This document shows positions 38,837-47,118 of a stretch of DNA of 64,000 bases, piece by piece. Position numbers and translations under genes: made by a program. The notes beneath the pieces are model-generated. The model was not told the DNA's origin. It saw nothing but the letters and a program-made list of their open reading frames with translations, and made no database searches. This DNA is from JBMNFI01 sp050949225 (lineage in GTDB: Bacteria; Bacillota; Dehalobacteriia; UBA4068). The stretch lies in contig JBMNFI010000001.1 in the NCBI GenBank assembly GCA_050949225.1, positions 806,001 through 870,000 of the forward strand. Reading direction: 5' to 3'. Position 1 is the stretch's first letter; each line of letters opens with the position of its first letter.

Positions 38837-39547
38837 TTTGCAAATCCCTCCAAATCTAATAATTATATGAACTGCTATACAAAATATATAAACATTAAGG
38901 GACCTTTTATTAAATTTGATAAACCACAAAATTATTGCAAAATATAACAAAAATAAAGCTGATTTAACCGCTTGATATAAAAAAACCAGCCTTACCCTAT
39001 CCTAGGGAACGAAAATAAGTAATAACACCAGGTTTATCTTATAAACAAATAAAATTGTCCCGAAAGATCTATCCTCCCTTCATTCCTTTTTATTATTAAA
39101 ATTTTGTAGTAAACGACCTCTTACATCATATATTATTCGGACAAAATATACAACAATAATTTTAAAAAAATTGTCGTTTTTTTTATAGTAAAATTTTTCG
39201 GACTTCTTTTAAAACAAGCAATTATTTAAGATTAACTTTATTCTTTCAACAAAAGACCTCTAATAATCACTTATAATAAATATTTCAACAATTCCAACTC
39301 TATATGTTCATCAATAATTCCTTTATTCCTTTATTCAACAGGAGATTTCTTAAAATTTCAAATATTTCTAATTGCAGCTATTCATGAAATATTTATAAAA
39401 AGCTCACCGGCTCTTCATAAGCAATCTACGAAAAGGCAGGAAATAACCTAAAAACCACGAAATAAAAAATTATCGCGGAAAAACATTCATTACATTATAA
39501 ATAACTGCGAATATATCATAAAGAAATCATATAAAAAGGAGGATAAC
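38837..39547. other. Long AT-rich divergent intergenic region
   Basis: About 710 bp between the divergent LctP-type permease and the SDR gene, visibly richer in A and T than the flanking genes, without a convincing gene. TTCGGACAAAATATAC, TTTTTCGGAC and TTGTCCCGAAAG share a CGGAC/GTCC(C)G core and could be repeated regulator sites. No riboswitch recognised. Confidence 0.4.
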
Positions 39548-40351
39548 ATGAAAAAATTACAGGACAGGGTAGCAATTATTACCGGCGCGGCGATGGGGAT
39601 GGGCTTTGGCTGCAGCAAGGTCCTGGCCGCCTATGGCGCCAACATAGTTATGATCGACATCGATCCCCAGGTTTTCCGAGAAGCGGAAGGCCTGGCACAA
39701 GCCGGCCATCAAACCTCTGCGTACCAGATAGACGTTCGTAATGCAGAAGACCTAAAAAAAACTTATGACGAAGTAGTGGAAAAATACGGCAAAATTGATA
39801 TCTTAATTAATGCAGCCGGCGTTGGCATGATGGAATATTTCGAAAAGGTTGATAAAGATTTTTTCGATAAAACCTTCGGAATCAATTTTAAGGGCATCTG
39901 GAATTCCTGCCGCGCCGCTATATCTCATATGCGTAAAGCAAACTACGGCAAAATTGTTAACTTCGCATCCGTTACAGGCACAATGGTAGTAGATCCCGGC
40001 ATGACAACATATGGCGCAACCAAAGGGGCAGTACTGGCCTTTACCAAAGCTCTGGCTTGCGAATATGCCCCCTTTAATGTTACAGTCAACGCTATCTTAC
40101 CCGGGTTTGTCGATACACCCATGGTTGATAAATCTTGCGCCGAAGCCTGTCCAGAGGATCCACAAAGCGTGAAAAAAGCCATGGCCGCCAATATCCCCAT
40201 GAAACGCTTAGGAACAATAGAGGAGGTCGGTGAAGTAGCCGCTTTCTTGTCCTCTGATGAATCCAGTTATGTTACCGGTACCCACATCGTCTTTGATGGT
40301 GGCAGCACTCTACCCGAATCACCAGGTACCGGCTGGCAACCGGGCGAATAA
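39548..40351 (+). CDS. Short-chain dehydrogenase/reductase, UcpA-like
   Basis: 267-residue classical SDR. NAD(P)-binding TGAAMGMGFG, NAAGVG, catalytic Ser in NFASVTGTMVVDPG, and YGATK for Tyr/Lys. The C-terminus FLSSDESSYVTGT...DGGSTLPES is strikingly like E. coli UcpA, an SDR of unsettled substrate. An Asp after strand 2 (MIDID) suggests NAD rather than NADP. ATG follows AAGGAGG. It may form a regulon with the divergent permease. Confidence 0.88.
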   Translation: MKKLQDRVAIITGAAMGMGFGCSKVLAAYGANIVMIDIDPQVFREAEGLAQAGHQTSAYQIDVRNAEDLKKTYDEVVEKYGKIDILINAAGVGMMEYFEKVDKDFFDKTFGINFKGIWNSCRAAISHMRKANYGKIVNFASVTGTMVVDPGMTTYGATKGAVLAFTKALACEYAPFNVTVNAILPGFVDTPMVDKSCAEACPEDPQSVKKAMAANIPMKRLGTIEEVGEVAAFLSSDESSYVTGTHIVFDGGSTLPESPGTGWQPGE

Positions 40352-40370
40352 TGCATGTTGCAACTTATAT

Positions 40371-40820
40371 TTAACGCTTGCCTCGAAAAAAAGACTTTAT
40401 TAGCTGTGCCGCTTCCTGCCCTAAAACGCCCCCTCTTACCAACAATTGATGGTTAAATGGCTCATAACGAACTAAGTCTAATACACTGCCGGCAGCCCCC
40501 GTTTTAGGATCAGCGGCACCATAAACTAGTCTTGCCAAGCGAGCCTGCACCATCGCGCCCGCGCACATTGCACACGGTTCCAAGGTCACATACAAAGTGC
40601 ACCCAGTCAGCCGCCAAGAATCCAAGAAATTACAAGCCTTTTTTATTGCTACCATTTCCGCATGAAGTGTCGCATCTTTTTGGCTTTCCTTTTGATTGTA
40701 ACCTGTGGCAATAATTTGTCCATCCTTAACAATCACCGCACCTACCGGCACTTCATCTATAGCTGCCGCTTTAGCGGCCTCTAAAAGGGCTTGTTTCATA
40801 AATAGGCTATCTTGATCCAT
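40371..40820 (-). CDS. tadA: tRNA-specific adenosine deaminase TadA
   Basis: 149 residues. Zinc deaminase motifs HAEMVAIKKA (His and catalytic Glu) and PCAMCAGAM are complete. TadA makes inosine at the wobble base of tRNA-Arg(ACG). ATG follows AAAGGATAAG. It is convergent with the SDR gene, 19 bp apart. The dnaX-recR genes that often follow tadA-ffs are not here. Confidence 0.95.
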   Translation of the reverse strand: MDQDSLFMKQALLEAAKAAAIDEVPVGAVIVKDGQIIATGYNQKESQKDATLHAEMVAIKKACNFLDSWRLTGCTLYVTLEPCAMCAGAMVQARLARLVYGAADPKTGAAGSVLDLVRYEPFNHQLLVRGGVLGQEAAQLIKSFFRGKR

Positions 40821-40882
40821 ATTGCTTATCCTTTCTCAATCCTTTTGGTGAAAATTCCTCAAACCACTATATAATTGAATAT

Positions 40883-40939
40883 GGCTCTTGGATATCTTTT
40901 AGAAAATACAGACGCACTTTTAAGATAGATCAAAGAGCC
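40883..40939. repeat. Nested hairpin upstream of tadA
   Basis: GGCTCTT (40883) pairs with AAGAGCC (ending 40939), and ATATCTT pairs with AAGATA inside. On the plus strand it is followed by TTTTCTTTT, so it looks like an intrinsic terminator for plus-strand transcription although no plus-strand gene ends here. The rest of 40821-41190 shows no gene. Confidence 0.4.
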
Positions 40940-41190
40940 TTTTCTTTTGGCAAAGCACTTGCCTTTCTTTCCTCTAAGATCTCTGTCATATAAATGAAAA
41001 ATGAGACCATAAATCTTACGCTAGCAAAATAAACAAATAGTATATATCGGCCAATCACTCCACATTAGGCTTTAGCTTACTCGGACTGAAATCCCAATCA
41101 TTAGCCCTTTTTGTTAAAACATTTCCTAAAAAAGAGTGCTCCGCCTGCCGCCGCTTTCTGTAGATTCGACCCAAAAATATCTATAAAAAC

Positions 41191-41240
41191 AAAAAAGGCT
41201 CTCCTAAAGTCGGGCTACAAACTTTTAAGAGGACTTTTTT
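41191..41240. terminator. Terminator originally behind tRNA-Arg
   Basis: AAAAAAG...CTCT...AAAGT pairs with ACTTTTAAGAG...CTTTTTT, an imperfect hairpin with A and T runs on both sides. It lies next to the duplicated tRNA-Arg fragment and was probably the tRNA terminator before insertion of the element. Confidence 0.55.
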
Positions 41241-41281
41241 GGCACGCCAGAGACGATTCGAACGTCCGACACCCGCCTTAG
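41214..41281 (-). repeat. Left att-like repeat with 3' half of tRNA-Arg
   Basis: Starts GCTACAAACTTTTAAGAGGA, then carries the CCA end and T-arm of tRNA-Arg and the anticodon 3' strand up to CCGCCTTAG. After 41281 it diverges (AAGAAGCACTCGG). It is not a functional tRNA. It equals the right copy apart from a 3-nt difference in the T run. Confidence 0.88.
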
Positions 41282-41756
41282 AAGAAGCACTCGGAGCGAG
41301 TTTTTCCCCCTATCAAGTCCTAAAAAAGCCTTAATTTTACTGGGTTTTCTTCACATCAACGCTATCGGAATCATACCTTTCCCCATCTGATTTCACTCTA
41401 TTTTAAGTACTGTTTTTTGCACTTGATTAGCAAGGTGTGAAAAATGGGTGGCGATATAATGTTATTGTAAAACGCTCTTCTAAAGTACGATTATAAGTGA
41501 AACTAATCAATCTATTATCTAGCCTCGACACCATTTCCTTTGTTTAATATAGCATATCCCATTGGTTTTGTGAATTCCTTATAGATAACAGTATTTGATA
41601 TCATTGCTTGTGTTAGATGTATTAAACAATTATAATAGGTACATCCATTCAAAATGACGCTGATTAAAGAAAATACATGAATGCAAGCGCTACTTTCTTG
41701 ATAATATCCTCATCATAACATTACAATTATGATGTCAAAGATAGGAGGAATAAACT
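41282..41756. other. Intergenic region inside the element
   Basis: About 470 bp of AT-rich sequence with no ORF I can support. It ends with the inverted repeat and ribosome site of the XRE gene. Confidence 0.4.
41711..41734. promoter_or_regulatory. Inverted repeat before the XRE gene, candidate operator
   Basis: CATCATAA and TTATGATG separated by 8 nt, 22 bp before the XRE start codon and next to its AGGAGG site. A plausible autoregulatory operator. Confidence 0.45.
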
Positions 41757-42233
41757 ATGGATTTTGGAAAACAAATAAAACAAATTCGAAAAGATAATAA
41801 CTTGACACAGGAACAAATGGCAAATATACTTAACGTTTCTCGACAAGCTATTTCAAATTGGGAAAACAATAAAAATCTACCGGATTTAGAATTATTAGTC
41901 CTAATGTCTAAAATATTCTCCCTTTCACTTGACCAGTTAATTTTAGGAGGAAGTAATATGAATAATATGACAGCAAAGCTAATTAAAGATGGAAGCGAAA
42001 CAAGAAGGGCAAAATTTAATATGATAGCAGTTGTTATTGGTACATTACTACTATGTATTGGTGCTACCTGTTTAATTATTAAAGGAATGAGTGTAGAATA
42101 TATTGATGCACAAGGTGTCCTTCACGAAAATTTCTTTTTAATACCGATAGGTTTTCTATTTATGTTTTGTGGTATCATTACATTTTGTGTTACAGGTGTG
42201 AAATCAATGATTCGCAAATTCAAAAGGAAATAA
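41757..42233 (+). CDS. XRE-family regulator with C-terminal membrane segments (DUF3955-like)
   Basis: 158 residues. N-terminal HTH_3 domain (IKQIRKDNNLTQEQMANIL, VSRQAISNWENNKNLPDLE), a linker, and two hydrophobic segments (about residues 88-105 and 125-146) resembling DUF3955. So the DNA-binding domain is probably tethered to the membrane. ATG follows AGGAGGAATAAAC. Codon use is AT-rich compared with neighbours, consistent with acquisition. No target gene remains beside it. Confidence 0.82.
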   Translation: MDFGKQIKQIRKDNNLTQEQMANILNVSRQAISNWENNKNLPDLELLVLMSKIFSLSLDQLILGGSNMNNMTAKLIKDGSETRRAKFNMIAVVIGTLLLCIGATCLIIKGMSVEYIDAQGVLHENFFLIPIGFLFMFCGIITFCVTGVKSMIRKFKRK

Positions 42234-42245
42234 CAACAAGAATTA

Positions 42246-42280
42246 GACCTCTGTACGGAGAAAATCCGATCACAGAGGTC
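42246..42280. terminator. Hairpin between XRE gene and integrase remnant
   Basis: GACCTCTGT/ACAGAGGTC with an inner CGGA/TCCG stem. Tail CTTTGAT is poor in T, so termination strength is uncertain. Confidence 0.6.
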
Positions 42281-42302
42281 CTTTGATATATGATATTCAA
42301 TT

Positions 42303-43133
42303 TTAAAGATTCTTAGCCAATGCTTTTAGCAAACTGGCTGTTTCCGGATTCTGAAGTAATTTGGTAAGAAGTGCTGCTGAATCTTCATCGGTTGATTCTT
42401 CCTTCTTAGTGGTTGGTTCAATGGTTTCGATACCTCTTTTCTTAGCACTTGCTTTGCCCATTTCAACGTACTTCTCTTGTTTTGCCATCGGATCGGGTTC
42501 CTCGATTGTTCCTTCAAAATCTGGCATTGGTAATGTTTTTTCATCTTCCTCTAAAGTAAGATTTCGAATACCTTTAGCTTGATAGAACTGCTCATCGAAC
42601 TTTTGAGCATTATATCGACGGTCATCATCAATGATATGGGAATAAACATCGGCAACCATATCCATTCGAGCGTGTCCGGAATCGCCTTGCACAGCTCTCA
42701 TATCGCCACCATTCCACTTGAGTTTATAAGTGATGCTGGCGTGTCTGAAGCTATGGAATACAACCTTCGGAGGATTATGTTTCTCAATCAGCTTTCTCAA
42801 CGCATTATCGATAACCCGACTCTCCATTGGTCTGCCGGTAGGATGACAGAATACTAAATTGTATCCATTATATTCATCTCCAAAGATTTCTTTCAACCCC
42901 TCAATTTGCTTTTTCCTATCAGTAAGCATATGAGCAACCGTATTCGGCAAGAACACCTTTCTGACTAATGTTTTTGTCTTTGGTGATTTCAGCACTAATT
43001 GAGTATGTGCTCTTGTAAGAGTAGCTGGGAAAGCAAAAATAATATCCTTATTATCAAGAGCATCTATAGATATATTGGTTACTCTTTGAAATTCCTTATT
43101 GATAAATACAGAAGCTGGATCTGCTACAAACTT
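42303..43133 (-). pseudogene. Integrase missing its N-terminal part
   Basis: Tyrosine recombinase C-terminal part. A GTG at 42995 could start a 230-residue frame, but the frame is open further up to a stop at 43134-43136, inside the att-like repeat, reading ADPASVFINKEFQRV and onward. About 276 codons remain of the roughly 380-400 expected. HxxR is present as HSFRHASITY, then GHARMDMVADVYSHI with the nucleophile Tyr, but no first catalytic Arg (GLRxGE-type) is visible. It is therefore unlikely to be active. The break coincides with the right repeat. Confidence 0.82.
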
Positions 43134-43193
43134 TTAAGAGGACTTTTTCTTTGGCACGCCAGAGACGATTCGAACGTCCGACACCCGCCTTAG
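43123..43193 (-). repeat. Right att-like repeat overlapping tRNA-Arg 3' end
   Basis: Same sequence as 41214-41281, with CTT added in the T run, continuing into the intact tRNA-Arg. The integrase remnant runs into it. Confidence 0.88.
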
Positions 43194-43227
43194 GAGGGCG
43201 GTGCTCTATCCCCTGAGCTACTGGCGT
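43152..43227 (-). tRNA. tRNA-Arg (CCT)
   Basis: 76-nt intact tRNA, encoded CCA, anticodon CCT in CTCCTAA, acceptor ACGCCAG/CTGGCGT. Its 3' 42 nt are duplicated at 41240-41281. Confidence 0.95.
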
Positions 43228-43323
43228 ATATTGATTTTAATTCCTTTGCTCACGCCATCAACACCAAATATATGTATAATTTTACTTCATAAAGACCGCT
43301 TAGTCAATTAAAATAGTTCATTT

Positions 43324-44571
43324 TCATTCTGATAGTGAAGGATCTCTCCCCTTCTTTTGTCTAATCTTATAAACCACCCAGCAAATCGCAGCAATAATCA
43401 GCATCACAGGAATCGTAATACCAATAAAAGAATTATAAGACATCAGCAACCGATAAATCACGAAGCCAACCGCCCAGATAATCAAATTTTGCCAATTTAT
43501 CATACATTTTGGATCGACCGTCTTTTTACCTAATACATAATAATCCATCAATAAAATGGCAAATAATGGCGCAAAAACCGAACCAATCAAGTATAAAAAC
43601 CCTTCATATTGATCCACCTGAACCAGAATCGCCAATACCACGCCAATAGCGCAAGCGATCACACCGGCTACCTTTTGGGGAATTTTCCGATTTAAGTTAT
43701 TGGCATTAACACCAATTGAATAGGCATCTAAAAAGGTGGTCGCCGCCGTGGAAAACAGGACAACTAAAGCAGTACCAATACCAAAGCCCGCCGTCATTAA
43801 AATACCATAAATTTCAGAAGTCCCCGCATAAATAGCGGCTCCCAAACCGACGCTAAACATAATAAAACTACCACCAATATAGCTGGCAACAGTAGCTACC
43901 GTGCCTGAGATCGGCTTTTTTAATTTACAGGTATAATCAGAAATTAAAGGCAGCCAGGAAAGGGCCATCGCCGTATTAAGCTCGACCGCTGCCCCAAAAG
44001 AAATTCCTCCGCTTGTAGGCACTACTTGTGCAGCACCACCAAAAACAGATAACCCCAAAATAATTGCAAAAATAAACAAAGCACTGATTACAAAGCGATT
44101 AACCTTTTCCAGATTTCTCATACCAATCAAAATCCAGACACAAATCACTGCACCAATAATTACACACCAAAAAACTCTATTATCAAATCCCAAAAACTCC
44201 ATTGTAATACCATTTAAAACACTCGAACCAGCAAGTAAAACGATGGCCGACCAACCAAAAAGTTGCAAGGTGTTAACCAAAGAAAAAGCTACAGAACCAT
44301 ATCTGCCAAAAGAAATACTAACACTTTGTGATGCTGAAAGACGACTTTTAGCTCCTATTAAACCTGTCATCAACAAGGCTCCAAAACCTATAGCATGTCC
44401 TAAAATAATCGCCAATAGTCCTTGCTGAAAGCCCAGAGGAGCCATCAAGGTACCCGCCAGGATCTCCGCAATTGAAATAGAGGCGCCAAACCAGATCAGC
44501 ATCTGGCTGATGGTACTCACTCTATTGTGACCTTCGGTCTTTCCCACCATTTGTTTTTGCTGTGTTGACAT
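43324..44571 (-). CDS. NCS1-family permease (cytosine/CytX-like)
   Basis: 415 residues with about 12 membrane segments. NCS1 landmarks are LIWFGASISIAEILAGTL at the start, SASQSVSISFGRYGSVAF, and LNTAMALSWLPLISDYT. It resembles CodB/CytX transporters for cytosine or hydroxymethylpyrimidine. The CytX subgroup is often under a TPP riboswitch; I find none here, so the substrate stays open. ATG 44571 (MSTQQKQ) has a poor ribosome site. It is divergent from a class V aminotransferase with overlapping promoters. Confidence 0.82.
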   Translation of the reverse strand: MSTQQKQMVGKTEGHNRVSTISQMLIWFGASISIAEILAGTLMAPLGFQQGLLAIILGHAIGFGALLMTGLIGAKSRLSASQSVSISFGRYGSVAFSLVNTLQLFGWSAIVLLAGSSVLNGITMEFLGFDNRVFWCVIIGAVICVWILIGMRNLEKVNRFVISALFIFAIILGLSVFGGAAQVVPTSGGISFGAAVELNTAMALSWLPLISDYTCKLKKPISGTVATVASYIGGSFIMFSVGLGAAIYAGTSEIYGILMTAGFGIGTALVVLFSTAATTFLDAYSIGVNANNLNRKIPQKVAGVIACAIGVVLAILVQVDQYEGFLYLIGSVFAPLFAILLMDYYVLGKKTVDPKCMINWQNLIIWAVGFVIYRLLMSYNSFIGITIPVMLIIAAICWVVYKIRQKKGRDPSLSE

Positions 44572-44664
44572 GTAATTAACCAACTTTCAGATTATCTGCA
44601 TACAAATCCATGAAGATTATACTATCAGACAAATCAGCAAACAATCTCCACTTTACCTCTATTT

Positions 44665-44693
44665 TCTATAACCAAAAGAAAAACACTTGTCAA
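44665..44693 (-). promoter_or_regulatory. Promoter of NCS1 permease
   Basis: Minus-strand TTGACA (44688-44693), 17-bp spacer, TATAGA (44665-44670). Its -35 overlaps the -35 of the divergent promoter. Confidence 0.7.
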
Positions 44694-44715
44694 TCTTCCT
44701 ATCTAATACTATAAT
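44687..44715 (+). promoter_or_regulatory. Promoter of class V aminotransferase
   Basis: TTGTCA (44687-44692), 17-bp spacer, TATAAT (44710-44715). Shares bases 44688-44692 with the opposite promoter, so the two polymerases cannot bind at once. Confidence 0.75.
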
Positions 44716-44753
44716 TAATTAAATCGATAAATCGATCAAAGGAGTTGTGAAAT

Positions 44754-45914
44754 ATGTCGGAAACCCAGTATTTTTTATTGCCCGGACCAACCCAACTGCC
44801 TCCCAGCATCCAAAAAGCAGGCAGTCAACCTATGATTAACCATCGGGGACCGGAATTTAAGCAGATTCTTACTGACGTCACAGAGAATGCCAAAAAGATC
44901 TTTGAGACTAAAAATGATTTACTGTGCTTAACAAGCTCCGGTACCGGAGGGCTGGAGGCCGCTGTGGCTAACTTTATTAATCGCGGGGATAAGATTATCG
45001 TCGCCTCTATTGGTAATTTCGGTGATCGTTTTGCCGATATCGCCCGCCAATATGGTGCTGAAGTGGAAAAAATAGACTTTCCTTGGGGCTCCCCCATTGA
45101 TCCCCAAGTAATCAAGGAACGCTTACTTGCTGATCACAAACAGGAAATAAAAGCCGTTTTTATGCAGCATAATGAAACATCTACGGGTGTATATAACCCT
45201 ATCCAACAAATTTCAAAAGCCCGTGGAGTTCACCCTGCCCTATTAATAGTCGACTCGGTTAGCGGTCTGGGTGCCGCTCCATTAAAAACAGATGAATGGG
45301 ATATCGATGTGGTAATCGCCGGCTCACAAAAGGCTTTCATGTCCCCTCCCGGACTTTCTTTTATCTCTGTTAATGAAAAAGCTTGGCAGGTGCAGGCACA
45401 AAACACCAACAGTAAATATTATTTTGATCTGGCACGTGCAAAAGAGTCATTTGCCCTTGGGCAAACCCCTTATACACCCGCGCTGGCAACCTTTTTTGCA
45501 GTTGACGCAGCACTCAAAATGATGCTGGAAAAGGGACTGACGAAAATTATTGAGGAACATTTTTTTCACCGTGATCTGGTAAGAGCCGGCATTAAAGCTC
45601 TGGGGCTTACCTGTGTAGCTGATGACAGTTGCGCCTCCCCCGCCGTAACGGCAATCTATACGCCAAAAGGGTTAACACCGCAACAAATTGTTAAGCCCTT
45701 ACGTGAAAAATATCATACTATAATAGCCGGTGGACAGGGTCTTTTTAAGGATCGCACTTTCCGCATCGGGCATCTGGGCCATGTTAATGATTTGGATCTT
45801 GTAGGCTGTTTAGCCGCTCTGGAAATGGTTCTTTTGGAACTTGGCATAGATATTGAACTGGGAAAAGGTGTCGCAGCAGCCCAAAAACTGATCATGGAAA
45901 AAAGGACCGACTAA
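44754..45914 (+). CDS. Class V aminotransferase (serine/alanine-glyoxylate type)
   Basis: 386 residues. N-terminal LLPGPTQLPPSI and MINHRGPEF are typical of serine-pyruvate/alanine-glyoxylate aminotransferases; PLP contacts in TSSGTGGLEAA, VDSVSGLGAAPL, and Schiff-base Lys in GSQKAFMSPPG. Likely substrates are alanine, serine and glyoxylate or hydroxypyruvate. ATG follows AAAGGAG. Divergent from the NCS1 permease; whether they share a pathway is unknown. Confidence 0.9.
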   Translation: MSETQYFLLPGPTQLPPSIQKAGSQPMINHRGPEFKQILTDVTENAKKIFETKNDLLCLTSSGTGGLEAAVANFINRGDKIIVASIGNFGDRFADIARQYGAEVEKIDFPWGSPIDPQVIKERLLADHKQEIKAVFMQHNETSTGVYNPIQQISKARGVHPALLIVDSVSGLGAAPLKTDEWDIDVVIAGSQKAFMSPPGLSFISVNEKAWQVQAQNTNSKYYFDLARAKESFALGQTPYTPALATFFAVDAALKMMLEKGLTKIIEEHFFHRDLVRAGIKALGLTCVADDSCASPAVTAIYTPKGLTPQQIVKPLREKYHTIIAGGQGLFKDRTFRIGHLGHVNDLDLVGCLAALEMVLLELGIDIELGKGVAAAQKLIMEKRTD

Positions 45915-45933
45915 TTTTAAAAACTATCGACTC

Positions 45934-45960
45934 CCCCCGTCTTAAAAACGGGGGTTTTTT
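45934..45960 (+). terminator. Terminator of class V aminotransferase
   Basis: CCCCCGT/ACGGGGG stem with a 7-nt loop and T6, 20 bp after the stop. Confidence 0.9.
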
Positions 45961-46106
45961 GCAACCCTGCTTTCTAAAACCCTATAATAATTATTGCCTT
46001 CAATCCTTTCCTCCCTCATCTTATTACCTGAAAAAAACAAACCCTATCAAGCATAAGCTATCGAGAATTCCACATTTTATCACCTCCAACACCCCAGCAC
46101 AAAACA

Positions 46107-46138
46107 GCGCCCCTGTTTCCGCTTAGAAACATGGGCGC
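46107..46138 (-). terminator. Terminator of ksgA
   Basis: GCGCCC-TGTTTC paired with GAAAC-GGGCGC, loop GCTTA; on the minus strand followed by TGTTTTG, 27 bp after the ksgA stop. Confidence 0.75.
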
Positions 46139-46164
46139 CACCTTTTATATATGGATTAAATAGT

Positions 46165-47052
46165 TTATAATTGATGTTTTTCTACTGCATCAGTCAAAGC
46201 AGCAAATTCCTCCAAGGACAGCGTCTCCCCCCGTCTTTTGCTATCAATGCTAACGCTGTCAAGGCAAGACCGCCAAAAATCCTTATCACCCTTCCAAGGT
46301 CCATTGCTTAAAGCATTAAGAATAGTTTTCCGTCTTTGAGCAAAAGCCGCAGATATTAAAGAAAACATCAGCCTTTCATTGCAAACAGCCACCGCCGGCT
46401 GGGATAACTTTCTTAAACGGACCACCATGGAGTCAACTTGAGGTTGAGGCATAAAGGCAGTTGGAGAAACAACAAAAAGCTTTTCAACATGCGCTCGATA
46501 CTGCACAGCCAAAGACAAAGCTCCCCAATTTTTACTCCCTGGAGTAGCCATGATTCTCTGGGCAACTTCTTTTTGCATCATCAAAACCATCAGCTGCCAA
46601 GATATGCCGGCCCCCAAAAGATGCATCAACAACGGTGAAGTAATATAGTAAGGTAAATTAGCTACTATCTTCAGGTGCTTTATTTGCTTACTGTTCATAT
46701 AAGACTGCAAATCTAAAGTTAGTGCATCCTGATGCAATACTTCCACATGATCGGCCCGGGAAAAATATTCATTAAGATGCTTAACCAATAAAGGATCAAG
46801 CTCCACAAGGATTAAGGAAGCGGCCTCATGTGCTAACAGCTGACTCATGGCACCAAGACCCGGACCAATCTCCAAAACATGTTCGGATGGCCTTATTTCA
46901 GCTGCGGCAACTATTTTTCTCACCAGCTGAGCATCGATCAAAAAATTTTGCCCCCAACTCTTTCTAATAGGCAAGCTAAGCTCATCAACAATTTTTCTGC
47001 CTTCAGAAGGAGTAGCAATTAATTTATCACTATCCGGCCATCCCCTCTTCAT
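46165..47052 (-). CDS. rsmA: 16S rRNA dimethyladenosine transferase RsmA/KsgA
   Basis: 295 residues. SAM-binding VLEIGPGLGAMSQLL, ELDPLL, and the catalytic NLPYYITSPLL. It dimethylates A1518 and A1519 of 16S rRNA. ATG 47052 lies 8 bases after GGAGG; ATG 47067 is rejected. Usually preceded by rnmV (RNase M5) in Bacillus; that gene is absent here. It has its own terminator, while the upstream yabE-like gene ends in a separate one. Confidence 0.95.
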   Translation of the reverse strand: MKRGWPDSDKLIATPSEGRKIVDELSLPIRKSWGQNFLIDAQLVRKIVAAAEIRPSEHVLEIGPGLGAMSQLLAHEAASLILVELDPLLVKHLNEYFSRADHVEVLHQDALTLDLQSYMNSKQIKHLKIVANLPYYITSPLLMHLLGAGISWQLMVLMMQKEVAQRIMATPGSKNWGALSLAVQYRAHVEKLFVVSPTAFMPQPQVDSMVVRLRKLSQPAVAVCNERLMFSLISAAFAQRRKTILNALSNGPWKGDKDFWRSCLDSVSIDSKRRGETLSLEEFAALTDAVEKHQL

Positions 47053-47086
47053 CACCAAAACCTCCATCCTGTCTTATACGTAAAGC

Positions 47087-47111
47087 AAAAAAGCCGCCGA
47101 GCGGCTTTTTT
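47087..47111 (-). terminator. Terminator of yabE-like gene
   Basis: AAAAAAGCCGC/GCGGC with CGA loop; A and T runs of six bases flank both sides. It lies 8 bp after the stop and 35 bp before ksgA. Confidence 0.88.
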
Positions 47112-47118
47112 AATTAGC

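Larger units (their letters stand above)
41214..43193. mobile_element. Remnant of a small element integrated at tRNA-Arg(CCT)
   Basis: About 2 kb bounded by a direct repeat (41214-41281 and 43123-43193) that contains the 3' 42 nt of tRNA-Arg plus flanking sequence. Inside are an XRE regulator and an integrase without its N-terminus, with lower GC than the flanks. This is the classic outcome of integration into the 3' end of a tRNA gene followed by deletion. Confidence 0.78.

Noticed and set aside
40821..41190. SRP (ffs) RNA next to tadA
   Set aside because: Bacillus has it there, but the conserved GGTCCGGAAGGAAGCAGC-like loop is not found on either strand.
41240..41281. Second tRNA-Arg gene
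   Set aside because: Only the 3' 42 nt match; after CCGCCTTAG the sequence diverges and no D arm or 5' acceptor strand follows. It is the duplicated att half.
44572..44753. TPP riboswitch upstream of the NCS1 permease
   Set aside because: CytX-type transporters often have one, but no CTGAGA-containing THI element is present and the space between divergent promoters is too small.
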